Shown: positions 35,009-43,687 of the stretch, one piece after another
How the letters are laid out: every line of letters starts with the position of its first letter
Numbering within the stretch: the stretch's first letter is position 1
Assembly (NCBI RefSeq): GCF_006717145.1
Contig: NZ_VFQF01000001.1
Span: 2,356,001-2,420,000, forward strand
DNA length: 64,000 nt
Direction of reading: 5' to 3'
Source: Humibacillus xanthopallidus
Lineage (GTDB): Bacteria > Actinomycetota > Actinomycetes > Actinomycetales > Dermatophilaceae
Position numbers and translations under genes: made by a program
The notes under the pieces: model-generated
The model's input: only the letters and a program-made list of their open reading frames with translations
Told to the model about the DNA's origin: nothing
Databases searched by the model: none

Positions 35009-35713
35009 ATGGTGTTCGGATTCGGCAAGAAGACCCAGATGCCCGCTCGCGAGGACGCGCTGCGCGGCCGCGACACCCGCCCGTATGCCGTGAACCCCAC
35101 CCACGTCGTGCTCGGCACGCCGCTCGAGGGGCCGTGGCCCGACGGGTCCGAGGTGATGTACGTCGCGATGGGCTGCTTCTGGGGCGTGGAGCGGATCTTC
35201 TGGAAGCAGGACGGGGTCATCTCGACCGCGGCCGGCTACATGGGCGGCTACACCCCCAACCCCACCTACGAGGAGACCTGCACGGGCCTCACCGGCCACG
35301 CCGAGACGGTGCGCGTCGTCTACGACCCCACCCGAACGAGCCCCGAGCTGCTGCTCAAGGCGTTCTGGGAGAACCACGACCCGACGACGGCCAACCGCCA
35401 GGGCAACGACATCGGCACGGCCTACCGCTCCGCGATCTACTGGACGACCGAGGGCCAACGGCTCGCGGCCGAGGCGACGCGTGAGGCGTTCCAGAAGGTG
35501 CTCGACGACAACGGTCTGGGGCAGATCTCGACCGAGATCCGCTCGGCCGACGACGCGGGACCGTTCTACCTCGCCGAGGACTACCACCAGGGCTACCTGC
35601 ACAAGAACCCCGGCGGCTACTGCAACCACGGCCCGAACGGACTCACCTGCCCGGTCGGCATCGTGCGCCAGGACCAGCTGCCCTCGCAGCAGGAGATCGC
35701 TCCCCCGGCCTGA
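35009..35713 (+). CDS. msrA: Peptide-methionine (S)-S-oxide reductase
   Basis: A 234-residue MsrA that repairs oxidised methionine. The catalytic Cys lies in YVAMGCFWGVERIFW near residue 54; GYMGGYTPNPTYEETCTGLTGHAE and YHQGYLHKNPGGYCNHG are standard, with the resolving Cys near the C-terminus. An ~45-residue N-terminal extension precedes the core. The ATG at 35009 follows a weak GAAGGA. The 120 bp upstream contains two GGCATAC motif copies about 20 bp apart. Confidence 0.95.
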   Translation: MVFGFGKKTQMPAREDALRGRDTRPYAVNPTHVVLGTPLEGPWPDGSEVMYVAMGCFWGVERIFWKQDGVISTAAGYMGGYTPNPTYEETCTGLTGHAETVRVVYDPTRTSPELLLKAFWENHDPTTANRQGNDIGTAYRSAIYWTTEGQRLAAEATREAFQKVLDDNGLGQISTEIRSADDAGPFYLAEDYHQGYLHKNPGGYCNHGPNGLTCPVGIVRQDQLPSQQEIAPPA

Positions 35714-35741
35714 CGCGGCCTGACGCGGCTTGACCCGCCCT

Positions 35742-35799
35742 GAACCCGGCCCACGGCACCGGGCCACCCCGCGCGGGTGGCTCGGTGCCGCCGTGTTCA
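35742..35799. terminator. Long GC hairpin between msrA and HAD gene
   Basis: An imperfect but long stem runs from the GAAC at 35742 to its partner GTTC near 35798, containing GGCACCGGGCCACCC-type arms around a CGCG centre. It separates convergent genes, and the HAD gene's stop codon lies in its right arm. A bidirectional terminator is likely. Confidence 0.65.
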
Positions 35800-36687
35800 G
35801 AGGGTGAAGACCTCGCGGAGGGTGCGGAGCACGCCGTCGTCGGTGTTGGCCGGGGCGACGTGCCGCGCCGCCTGCAGCACCGCGGGGTGGGCGTTGGCCA
35901 TCGCGTAGGAGTGCACGGCCGCCCCGAGCATCTCGAGGTCGTTGAGGTAGTCGCCGAAGGCCATCGTCTGGGCGGCCGTGATGCCGAGCGCCCCCTGCAG
36001 CTCGCGCACGGCGAGGCCCTTGTGCACCCCGACCCCCATGACGTCGACCCAGTGGTGACCGGAGACGACGACCTGCTGCGGCGCGCAGAACGCCGCCAGG
36101 TCGGGGCCGGTCACGGCGGTGGGGTCACCGAAGTCGTGGACGGCGAGCTTGAGCACCTCGTCCTCGACGGCAGTGAGGTCGTCGGTGGTCGTGAGGCGCG
36201 CGTAGTAGCGCTCGACCTCGCCGAGGAAGGCGTCGTCGGTGCGCTCGATCCACGCCGACGTCTTGCCGCAGAGCACCACTCCGAGGTCGACGCCCCGAGC
36301 TCCGAGCCGGCGGGTGTGCTCGACGACGCCCCGCGACCAGGCGAGGTCGAGGGTGTGCGAGCTGACCTCGGCGCCGTCACGCGTGACGTAGGCACCGTTC
36401 TCGGCGATGACGACGAGGTCGTCCGACACCTCGGTGAAGAGCCGGGCGATCGTCGCGTGCTGTCGGCCGCTCGCCGGGGCCACGTCGACGCCGCGCTCGC
36501 GCAACGCGCGGATCGTCGCGACGGTGTCGTCGGGCAGCTCGCCGGCGCCGTCGAGCAGCGTGCCGTCGAGGTCGACGACCACCAGCCTGATGTCGGCGGG
36601 GTCGGGACCCGCCTCGCGGACCGATGCGGAGTCACGGTCGCGGAGGTCGACGGCGGAACGGGGTTCGGTGGCAGGTGCAGACGTCAT
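35797..36687 (-). CDS. Cof-type HAD hydrolase
   Basis: A 296-residue HAD-superfamily phosphatase with motif I LVVVDLDGTLLDG near residue 35, motif II ASGR, the Cof C2 cap between, Lys in HKGLAVREL, and motif III AFGDYLNDLEML. Members hydrolyse small sugar or nucleotide phosphates; substrate is unknown. The first ~30 residues (acidic, low complexity) are outside the fold, so the true start could be slightly downstream. Confidence 0.9.
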   Translation of the reverse strand: MTSAPATEPRSAVDLRDRDSASVREAGPDPADIRLVVVDLDGTLLDGAGELPDDTVATIRALRERGVDVAPASGRQHATIARLFTEVSDDLVVIAENGAYVTRDGAEVSSHTLDLAWSRGVVEHTRRLGARGVDLGVVLCGKTSAWIERTDDAFLGEVERYYARLTTTDDLTAVEDEVLKLAVHDFGDPTAVTGPDLAAFCAPQQVVVSGHHWVDVMGVGVHKGLAVRELQGALGITAAQTMAFGDYLNDLEMLGAAVHSYAMANAHPAVLQAARHVAPANTDDGVLRTLREVFTL

Positions 36688-36768
36688 CGACGCCAGCGTA
36701 TGCCGCGCGGGGTGCGGCCTCGCTCACCGTTCCGGCGCCCGGACGCCCTGCAGTGGCAGGATGCCGCC

Positions 36769-37242
36769 ATGGCCGACAAGAGCTTCCACCTCAGCCGCGA
36801 GACGACGATCGCGGCGCCCGCGGAGCGCATCCACACGCTCATCAACGACTTCCACGAGTGGCGCGCGTGGTCGCCGTGGGAGGGGCTCGACCCGGCGATG
36901 GAGCGTGCCTACGACGGCGCGGCCTCAGGCGTCGGGGCCGTCTATGCGTGGAAGGGCAACAGCAAGGCGGGTGAGGGTCGCATGGAGATCGTCGAGTCGC
37001 AGCCGCGCAGCGTCGGCGTCGACCTGCTCTTCGCCGCCCCGATGAAGGCGCACAACCGGGTCGACTTCACCCTGACCCCCGTCGGCGACGACGGCGGGAG
37101 CACCCACGTCGAGTGGGCCATGACCGGCCCGCAGAACTTCGTCATGCGCGTCATGAGCAAGGTCTGGTCGATGGAGAAGCTCGTCGGCCCCGACCTCGAG
37201 AAGGGCCTCGCGAAGCTCAAGCAGGTCGCCGAGTCCGCGTGA
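36769..37242 (+). CDS. SRPBCC/polyketide cyclase-like protein
   Basis: 157 residues. The START-like fold begins FHLSRETTIAAPAERIHTLINDFHEWRAWSPWEGLDP and ends in a long helix (MEKLVGPDLEKGLAKLKQVAES). This is the 'polyketide cyclase' type without evidence of cyclase chemistry. The ATG at 36769 has GGCAGG just upstream. Its stop overlaps the GTG of the following acetyltransferase (GTGA), so the two are co-translated. Confidence 0.88.
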   Translation: MADKSFHLSRETTIAAPAERIHTLINDFHEWRAWSPWEGLDPAMERAYDGAASGVGAVYAWKGNSKAGEGRMEIVESQPRSVGVDLLFAAPMKAHNRVDFTLTPVGDDGGSTHVEWAMTGPQNFVMRVMSKVWSMEKLVGPDLEKGLAKLKQVAESA

Positions 37243-37715
37243 CCCGGTCGACGAGCGCGGGTGGCCGGGTCATCCGCACCGCGACCCGCGACGACGTGCC
37301 CGCCATGGTGGCCCTGCTCGCCGACGACCCGCTCGGCGCGGCGCGCGAGGACCCGGCCGACACGCAGACGTATGCGGCGGCATACGACCGCGTGGCAGCT
37401 GACCCCGCTCAGCGCCTCGTCGTCGCGGAGCGCGACGGGACGGTCCTCGCCACCCTCCAGCTCACCGTCATCCCCGGGCTGAGCCGCCGCGGCGCGACCC
37501 GCTCTGTCATCGAGGGCGTCCGCGTCGCACGGGACGAACGGGGCAGCGGGCTCGGCACCGAGCTCATCACCTGGGCGATCGAGGAGTCACGTCGCGCCGG
37601 CTGCTCGCTCGTGCAGCTGACGAGCGATGCGAGCCGCACCGACGCCCGCCGCTTCTACGAGCGGCTCGGCTTCGAGGCCTCCCACATCGGGTTCAAGCTG
37701 CCCCTGGGCCCCTGA
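37239..37715 (+). CDS. GNAT acetyltransferase
   Basis: A 158-residue single GNAT domain: RTATRDDVPAMVALLADDPLG, the acetyl-CoA loop VARDERGSGLGTELI, and SDASRTDARRFYERLGFEASHIGFKL. This pattern is typical of small cytoplasmic N-acetyltransferases acting on amines or amino acids. GTG at 37239 is fixed by overlap with the upstream stop. It ends before a perfect 24-bp inverted repeat. Confidence 0.9.
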   Translation: MTRSTSAGGRVIRTATRDDVPAMVALLADDPLGAAREDPADTQTYAAAYDRVAADPAQRLVVAERDGTVLATLQLTVIPGLSRRGATRSVIEGVRVARDERGSGLGTELITWAIEESRRAGCSLVQLTSDASRTDARRFYERLGFEASHIGFKLPLGP

Positions 37716-37731
37716 CGGGCCCACCTCCGCG

Positions 37732-37801
37732 GCAACACACCGAGCAGTCGTCAACGCCGCGTGGCATTCCCGCCGGGGTTGACGACTGCTCGGTGTGTTG
37801 C
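37732..37801. terminator. Perfect 24-bp inverted repeat between convergent genes
   Basis: Arms 37732-37755 (beginning GCAACACACCGAGCAGTCG) and 37778-37801 are perfect complements around a 22-base centre. It lies between the convergent acetyltransferase and M13 peptidase genes. The arms are much longer than a terminator needs; their inner end GTCAAC is shared with the repeat at 1010-1059. Confidence 0.75.
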
Positions 37802-37814
37802 GGGGAAGCGGGGG

Positions 37815-39779
37815 TCAGAAGATGCGGACCCGCTCGTCCTCCGGCAGCCACATGGCGTCGTCGGGCTTCACGGCGAAGGCCTCGTGGAACTCGCTGACGT
37901 TGCGCACCGCGTTGCCGCGCACGTCCTGGGGCGAGTGCGGGTCGATGGCGAGCAGGCGGATCGCCTCGGCCTCGCGGGCCTTGCCGCGCCACACCTGGGC
38001 CCAGCCGATGAAGAAGCGCTGCGACCCGGTGAAGCCGTCGACCTCGGGCATGCCCTCCTCCTCGGTCGCGATGCGGTAGGCCGCGTAGCCGATCTGCAGA
38101 CCGCCGAGGTCGCCGATGTTCTCGCCGACGGTGAGGGCGCCGTTGACCGTGTGCGTGTCGTCGAGCCCGGCCGGCACGTAGGCGTTGAACTGCTCGATGA
38201 GCCGCTTCGCCAGCGCGTCGAAGCGCTCCCGGTCGGCCTCGGTCCACCAGTCGCGCAGGGCGCCGGTGCCGTCGTAGCGCGACCCCTGGTCGTCGAACCC
38301 GTGACCGAGCTCATGCCCGATGACCGCGCCGATGCCGCCGTAGTTGACGGCGTCGTCGGCCTCGAGGTCGAAGAACGGCGGCTGGAGGATGGCGGCCGGG
38401 AAGACGATCTCGTTCATCGACGGCATGTAGTAGGCGTTGACCGTCTGGGGCAGCATGTGCCACTCGGTGCGGTCGATCGGCAGCCCGATCTTCGCGAGGT
38501 TGCGGTCGATCTCGAAGGCCGTGCTGCGGCGCACGTTGCCCGCGAGGTCGTGGGCGACGATCTCGATGGAGGAGTAGTCGCGCCACACGTCGGGGTAGCC
38601 GATCTTGGGCGTGAAGGCGTCGAGCTTGGCGATCGCCTCGGCACGCGTCTCGGGGCTCATCCACTCGAGCGAGGAGAACGACCGCCGGAAGGCCTCGACG
38701 AGGTTGGCGACGAGGTGCTGCATGCGGTCCTTGGCGGCCGGCGGGAACCAGCGCTCCGCATACAGCTGGCCGACGGCCTCGCCGATGCAGCTCTCGACGA
38801 GGCTCACGCCCCGCTTCCACCGCTCGCGGTTGTCGGGCTGGCCGGACAGGGTGCGCCCGTAGAAGTCGAAGTTCTCGTCGACGAGTGACTGCGGCAGCAG
38901 CGGCGCGAACTCCGAGAGCACCCGCCACGTCAGCCACGAGCGCCAGTCGTCGAGGTCGACGGACTGCATCGCCGCACCGAGCGCGCTGACGAAGCTCGGC
39001 TCGCGCACGACGACCTTGGCGAAGGAACCCACGGGCGCCTGCAGCCCGAGCAGCCATGAATCCCAAGGGAACTGGGGCGCCAGAGCCTTGGCCTCGTCGA
39101 GCGTGTGCGCGTTGTACGTCTTGATCGCGTCGCGCGTCGTCACGTTGTCCCAGTGCGCCGAGGCGAGCAGCGTCTCGAGCGCCATGATGCGCTCCGACTT
39201 CGCCTCCGCCTCAGGGATACCGGCGAGGGCGAGGAGCCGCCCGATGTGCGCGACGTAGGCGGTGCGGATCTCGGCGTACTTCTCCTCGCGGTAGTAGGAC
39301 TCGTCGGGCAGCCCGAGCCCGTGCTGCTCGAGGTAGACGACGTAGTCCTCCGGCGAGCGCTGGTCGGGGCCGACCCAGTGCCCGAGCGGACCGTCCACGC
39401 CGTCGCGCTCGAGGCGGCCGAGCGCCGAGCCGAGACTCTCGAGGTCGGTCACCGACGCGACGTCGGCGAGGAGCGCCTGCAGCGGCGCGAGGCCCAGCTC
39501 CTCGATGCGCTCGGTGCCCATGAAGCTCGCATAGAGGTCGCCGACCTGCTGCTGCGGCGTGCCCGGCTCGCCGTCGTGGCCTGCGGCCGCCTCCTCGATG
39601 AGGTCCCGCACCCGCGCGGTCGACTCCTCGCGCAGCACGTCGAACGTTCCGAAGCGCGCCCGGTCACCGGGGATCTCGGTCGTGTCGATCCACGTGCCGT
39701 TGACGAAGCGGAAGAGGTCGTCCTGCGGCCGCGTCGAACGGTCGAAGGCATCGAGGTCGATCCCGGACTTCATGGCCAC
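37815..39779 (-). CDS. M13 family (neprilysin-like) metallopeptidase
   Basis: A 654-residue zinc endopeptidase. Zinc site HELGH in VIGHELGHGFDDQG, third ligand Glu in TVGENIGDLGG, substrate motif NAYYMPSMNEIVFPA (NAFY-type), and the C-terminal end typical of M13. There is no signal peptide, as in bacterial PepO and mycobacterial Zmp1. It cleaves small peptides. The start at 39779 (MAMKSG) or two codons later is equally possible. Confidence 0.95.
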   Translation of the reverse strand: MAMKSGIDLDAFDRSTRPQDDLFRFVNGTWIDTTEIPGDRARFGTFDVLREESTARVRDLIEEAAAGHDGEPGTPQQQVGDLYASFMGTERIEELGLAPLQALLADVASVTDLESLGSALGRLERDGVDGPLGHWVGPDQRSPEDYVVYLEQHGLGLPDESYYREEKYAEIRTAYVAHIGRLLALAGIPEAEAKSERIMALETLLASAHWDNVTTRDAIKTYNAHTLDEAKALAPQFPWDSWLLGLQAPVGSFAKVVVREPSFVSALGAAMQSVDLDDWRSWLTWRVLSEFAPLLPQSLVDENFDFYGRTLSGQPDNRERWKRGVSLVESCIGEAVGQLYAERWFPPAAKDRMQHLVANLVEAFRRSFSSLEWMSPETRAEAIAKLDAFTPKIGYPDVWRDYSSIEIVAHDLAGNVRRSTAFEIDRNLAKIGLPIDRTEWHMLPQTVNAYYMPSMNEIVFPAAILQPPFFDLEADDAVNYGGIGAVIGHELGHGFDDQGSRYDGTGALRDWWTEADRERFDALAKRLIEQFNAYVPAGLDDTHTVNGALTVGENIGDLGGLQIGYAAYRIATEEEGMPEVDGFTGSQRFFIGWAQVWRGKAREAEAIRLLAIDPHSPQDVRGNAVRNVSEFHEAFAVKPDDAMWLPEDERVRIF

Positions 39780-39899
39780 CTGGCTGCTCCCTTCAGCGTC
39801 GCCGAGCCAGCCGGCCCGACCGTGCCGAGCCTAACCACGCGAGGCCGCCCGCGTGCCGCTGCCCCGCTGGGTCCCGTGCGGGGTGTCGTGGACGCAGGG

Positions 39900-39944
39900 G
39901 TATGCCGTCCGGCGCGGGCCCGTCTCCCACGCCGGACGGCATAC
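39900..39944 (-). terminator. Inverted repeat built from two GTATGCC motifs
   Basis: GTATGCCGTCCGGCG (39900-39914) is the perfect complement of 39930-39944. The hairpin begins 8 bp after the stop of the minus-strand membrane protein gene, so it fits its terminator. Both outer ends are copies of the window-wide GTATGCC motif. Confidence 0.7.
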
Positions 39945-39951
39945 GTCCTCC

Positions 39952-40575
39952 TCAGCGGCGCAGCCGGCCGATGAGCACGCCGGCGAGCCCGACGAGGAGG
40001 AGGAGACCGCCGAGCGCGCCGATGAGGGCGGGCCCGACGATGCGGAACTCGAGGCTCGCGTCGCTGACGTTGACGACGATGACGTAGGCGGAGACGAGCA
40101 TCGCGAGCAGGCCGAGGACGACCGCCCCCGGGCGCGGGCCCTTGCGCACGGTGACCTGGGCGTAGGTGCGCTGCGGGGCGGCCCCCTGGCCCCAGGACTG
40201 CGGGGCGGGCGGCGGCAGGTGCGACAGGCGGGCCGCAGTGTCGCCAGTTTCGCCGGTGTCGGCTGCTGTCTCGCTCGTGACGTCGTCGGGCACCGGGGTG
40301 GCCGGCTCGACCCGGAAGGGCGTCGGGGAGGGCACGGCCTGCGTGTGCTGCGTCGCGATCGTCGTCGTCGGGTCGCCCACGGGGTCCGGCGTCAGGTTCG
40401 CTGTCGGGTCCGGGGTGGCGGGGGCTGCAGGGTCTGTGGCGGGGTCTGTCGTGGGGTCTGTCGTCGAGTAGGAGGTGGGGTCGGCCGTCGGGTCGGGGTG
40501 CTGGGTCATCGAGGGCTCCGTGTCGAGGATGTCGGCGGGTTCGCTTGGGGTGGTGGGCTGCTCGCGCTCGGTCAT
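39952..40575 (-). CDS. Membrane protein with Thr/Pro/Asp-rich cytoplasmic tail
   Basis: 207 residues. Residues 1-130 are disordered and rich in Asp-Pro-Thr repeats, echoed in the DNA as GGGTCTGTC-type runs. Two transmembrane helices close the protein (VVLGLLAMLVSAYVIVVNV and ALIGALGGLLLLVGLAGVLI), followed by a basic end. No known domain. Its ATG overlaps the stop of the PspC-domain gene, so it is the second gene of that operon, opposite a PspC-type sensor kinase. Confidence 0.7.
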   Translation of the reverse strand: MTEREQPTTPSEPADILDTEPSMTQHPDPTADPTSYSTTDPTTDPATDPAAPATPDPTANLTPDPVGDPTTTIATQHTQAVPSPTPFRVEPATPVPDDVTSETAADTGETGDTAARLSHLPPPAPQSWGQGAAPQRTYAQVTVRKGPRPGAVVLGLLAMLVSAYVIVVNVSDASLEFRIVGPALIGALGGLLLLVGLAGVLIGRLRR

Positions 40576-41951
40576 GACGCGCTCCGGACGACGATCTGGC
40601 CCATGCCGAGCTCGGCGTCGACGACGATCTCGGGTGGGGCGCCCTTCGGTCCGAAGGTGAGGGTCTCGGCGATGTCGGGTCCGCCACTGGCCACGCGGGT
40701 CGGGTCGTCTGCCTCGCGCATCGACGAGCCCTGCGCCTGCGACCCGGCCGGGGCGTCGACCTCGCCGAGCCGGGCTCGCGTGTTGACGGTCACGGCGACG
40801 TCCTTCGGCACGACGATGGTGAGCTGGCCGACGCCCATCGTGGCCGTGACGACGTCCGGGCTAACGGTCGTCGCGCGGTACTCCGCGTTGGTGAGGTCGA
40901 CGGTCATCTCACCGAGGCCGAGCTGGAAGTTCTGGTCCCCGGCCATCGACGTGACGACGTGCTTCGGGTCGCCGACCTGGAACGGCCGGGTCAGCCCCGC
41001 CGGTGCGGCGGTGGTGGCGATGGCCGCGGCCATCCCTACGACGGCGAAGAAGGCGAGGCCTCCGGCGCGACGGCCGGCGAGGCCACCGATGACGATGGCA
41101 AGGCCGAGCACGCCCACACCCGCGGCGATCCCGATGGCGGTGGGGTTGCCCGCCCAGCCGGCCGTGGTCGCGACCTGGTGCATGACGACACCGCTGACGA
41201 GCGCGAGCCCGAGGACGAGCAGACCACCCGCGAAGCCGATCGAGCGCACACGCTCCCGCGGGGGCGCGGCGACCGGCCCCGGGGTCCACGGCTGGTTCGG
41301 TGCCGAGGCGAAGCCCGCACCGCCCGAGGCCGGGTCGGCCCCGGGGGTGCCGGCCATGCCGGCCGGCGTGGTTGCTCCGGCCGCGCCGGTCGTGCCCGTC
41401 GTGGCACCCGCGCCGAAGGCCGCACCGGCGTTGGCGGCGGCGTTGCCCGTCGACGCCCCGGTGCCCCCGACGCCGGAGCCTCCGCCGCGCCACGGCTTGT
41501 TCACCATGAGGTCGCGGCCGGTGTCCGTGCGGGTGAGGAACCACCAGGCGCCGAGCACGAGGAGGGCGAAGCCGAAGATCCGCGCGCCGTGGAAGTCGCC
41601 GCCCCACCACGGGGCGCCCCCGAGCACGGCCAGCACGGTGATGACGAGCAGGAAGATCGAGCCGCCGTCGCCGTCCTTGAGCGCGCGCTCGACGGGCAGC
41701 CGGCCGCGGTCGTCGGGCATGAGCAGCCACAGCACGAGGTAGAGCGTGACGCCGATGCCGAAGAAGATGGAGAAGAGGATGAAGCCGGCGCGCACCACGA
41801 GGGGGTCGACGCCGAGCCAGCGGGCGATGCCGCCGGCCACACCGGCGAACCACCGCTCGTCGGTGCCCCGCACGATGCCGGGCCGGCGCAGCGCTGCGTA
41901 GAAGCCGTCGAGGCCGTGGCCCTGACTCGGGGCCTGGTTGCTGTTCGTCAT
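40572..41951 (-). CDS. PspC-domain membrane protein with LiaF-like toastrack C-terminus
   Basis: 459 residues. The PspC domain is at about 25-90 (GTDERWFAGVAGGIARWLGVDPLVVRAGFILFSIFF-type). Further transmembrane helices, a Gly/Thr/Ala-rich linker and a C-terminal beta-helical domain (VTATMGVGQLTIVVPKDVAVTVNTRAR, GPKGAPPEIVVDAELGMGQIVV) resemble the LiaF/VraT toastrack fold. Such proteins sense or damp envelope stress. It is divergent from a PspC-type histidine kinase and NarL regulator, the arrangement of actinobacterial PspC-LiaRS-like systems. ATG at 41951 is used; a longer frame overlaps the divergent gene. Confidence 0.85.
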   Translation of the reverse strand: MTNSNQAPSQGHGLDGFYAALRRPGIVRGTDERWFAGVAGGIARWLGVDPLVVRAGFILFSIFFGIGVTLYLVLWLLMPDDRGRLPVERALKDGDGGSIFLLVITVLAVLGGAPWWGGDFHGARIFGFALLVLGAWWFLTRTDTGRDLMVNKPWRGGGSGVGGTGASTGNAAANAGAAFGAGATTGTTGAAGATTPAGMAGTPGADPASGGAGFASAPNQPWTPGPVAAPPRERVRSIGFAGGLLVLGLALVSGVVMHQVATTAGWAGNPTAIGIAAGVGVLGLAIVIGGLAGRRAGGLAFFAVVGMAAAIATTAAPAGLTRPFQVGDPKHVVTSMAGDQNFQLGLGEMTVDLTNAEYRATTVSPDVVTATMGVGQLTIVVPKDVAVTVNTRARLGEVDAPAGSQAQGSSMREADDPTRVASGGPDIAETLTFGPKGAPPEIVVDAELGMGQIVVRSAS

Positions 41952-42076
41952 GTCTCCAGAGTGGCCCCGGCCGGGTGCGGCAACCATGAGGGTCGACCCT
42001 GAGCAGACCCTGACGCGACCCCCAAACCCGGCCCAGAGGGTCGCCGCCACCCCTCGGGGTGGGCGAGGATGGTCAG

Positions 42077-43687
42077 GTGACGACGGCATCGAGCAGTGAG
42101 GAGGGCGCCGTGCAGCAACCGCAGCAACCGCAGCTCCACTCGCAGCCGCAGCCGCTGGCGTCGACCCCGACGCCGACGCCGACGCAGCCGGCGAGTGGCC
42201 CACTGCCCGCGTGGCGCGCCAAGCCGCGTCCGCCGCTCGTGCGCCACCGCGGCGACAAGGTGCTTGCAGGAGTCGCGGCGGGCCTCGCCGCCCACCTCGG
42301 CCTGCCGGTCGGCTGGGTGCGCGTGGCCTTCGTCGCCTCGAGCATCCCCTTCGGCGCAGGGGTCGTCGTCTACATCTTCCTGTGGGCCACGATGCGCGAG
42401 GAAGGTTCTGCCGCAACCCTTTCCGGTATGCCGTCCGCCTCCTCGGCCGTCGGCGCCACCGTGGTCTCGTCCACCAGTGCGCCTGCTGCCGGTGCGGACC
42501 CCGGAGCCGGACCGGGTGCGATCCCGTCCACGGTGGGGAGCGGGGTGACCGGGTCGTCGTCCGTGTCGCCGCACCCGCACCACGGCATCGACCTGGCCGG
42601 TCTGCGGTCGTGGCTGCGCAACAGCAACCAGGCGGTCGTCATCACCCTGCTCGGCGTCGCCGCGCTGGTGGCGGCCGCGGCACTCTGGCTCGGTAGCGCC
42701 GGCTTCGACGTGCACGCCGAGGTCGTCGTGCCAGTGGTCGCCATCGTCATCGGGGCGATCTTCTTCTGGTCGCAGCTCGACGACTCGAGCCCCCTCGGCG
42801 GCCGGCGTCCCGTGCGGTGGATCTGGCTCGTCGTGGGGCTCGGCTTCACCCTGCTCGGCCTCGTGGCCCTCCTCGTGCGTGGCACCAACATCACCGAGGT
42901 GTGGCAGGTCCTCGGTGCCGTGCTCGCCGCGCTCGTCGGCATCTCGGTGCTCTGCGCGCCGTGGATCCTGCGCCTCTGGACCAACCTGCGCGAGGAGCAG
43001 ACGGCACGCATCCGGGCGACCGAGCGCGCCGACATCGCCGCGCACCTGCACGACTCGGTGCTGCAGACCCTCGCCCTCATCCAGCGGCAGTCGACCGACT
43101 CCGCGACCGTGGCCCGACTCGCGCGCGCCCAGGAGCGCCAGCTGCGCAGCTACCTCTACGACGAGGACTCCCGCGCGGGCACGCTCGGCGCCGCGCTCAC
43201 GGCGGCCATGGGTGAGGTCGAGGACCTCCAGGGCGTTCCCGTGCAGCTCGTCGTCACGGGCGACCGGCCGATGGACCAGCACCTCGATGCCCTCGTCAAG
43301 GCGGTGCGCGAGGCCACGTGGAACGCCGTGCGACACGCGAGCCCGCCCGTGAGCGCCTATGTCGAGGTGGGGCCCGACGCCGTCGAGGCCTTCGTGCGCG
43401 ACCACGGGGCCGGCTTCGACCTCGACGCCGTGCCCGACGACCGGGCGGGTGTGCGCGAGTCGATCATCGGCCGGATGGAGCGCCACGGCGGCACGGCCCG
43501 CATCCGGCGCCGCGCCGACGGCACCGAGGTCGAGCTGCGCCTGCCCGTCGGCGACCCCGACACAGCGACGCCGACACCTGCTACGACGCCGACGCCGACG
43601 GCCGCCCCGCCACCGACGTCCCCGGCCACAACCGAGACCACCCCTCCGCCCACATCCGTGACCGAGCCGCAGGAGCAGCCTTCATGA
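42077..43687 (+). CDS. PspC-domain sensor histidine kinase
   Basis: 536 residues. A Gln/Pro/Thr-rich N-terminus leads to a PspC domain (RHRGDKVLAGVAAGLAAHLGLPVGWVR), several transmembrane helices (e.g. AVVITLLGVAALVAAAALWL, IWLVVGLGFTLLGLVALLV), a HisKA_3-like helix with HLHDSVLQTLALIQRQ, and an HATPase_c domain (REATWNAVRHA N-box, FVRDHGAGFDLDAVP). The C-terminus is Thr/Pro-rich. GTG at 42077 with GAGGA upstream is preferred over the GTG at 42059. Its stop overlaps the regulator's ATG. It likely works with the divergent toastrack protein in envelope-stress control. Confidence 0.92.
   Translation: MTTASSSEEGAVQQPQQPQLHSQPQPLASTPTPTPTQPASGPLPAWRAKPRPPLVRHRGDKVLAGVAAGLAAHLGLPVGWVRVAFVASSIPFGAGVVVYIFLWATMREEGSAATLSGMPSASSAVGATVVSSTSAPAAGADPGAGPGAIPSTVGSGVTGSSSVSPHPHHGIDLAGLRSWLRNSNQAVVITLLGVAALVAAAALWLGSAGFDVHAEVVVPVVAIVIGAIFFWSQLDDSSPLGGRRPVRWIWLVVGLGFTLLGLVALLVRGTNITEVWQVLGAVLAALVGISVLCAPWILRLWTNLREEQTARIRATERADIAAHLHDSVLQTLALIQRQSTDSATVARLARAQERQLRSYLYDEDSRAGTLGAALTAAMGEVEDLQGVPVQLVVTGDRPMDQHLDALVKAVREATWNAVRHASPPVSAYVEVGPDAVEAFVRDHGAGFDLDAVPDDRAGVRESIIGRMERHGGTARIRRRADGTEVELRLPVGDPDTATPTPATTPTPTAAPPPTSPATTETTPPPTSVTEPQEQPS

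Noticed and set aside
32858-35767. Very long minus-strand frame over the ThrRS and msrA genes
   Set aside because: Antisense shadow produced by high GC; no domain pattern, and both plus-strand genes are clear.
35785-36768. Long plus-strand open frame opposite the HAD gene
   Set aside because: Antisense shadow of the Cof-type HAD gene; only its last part (from 36769) is a real SRPBCC protein.
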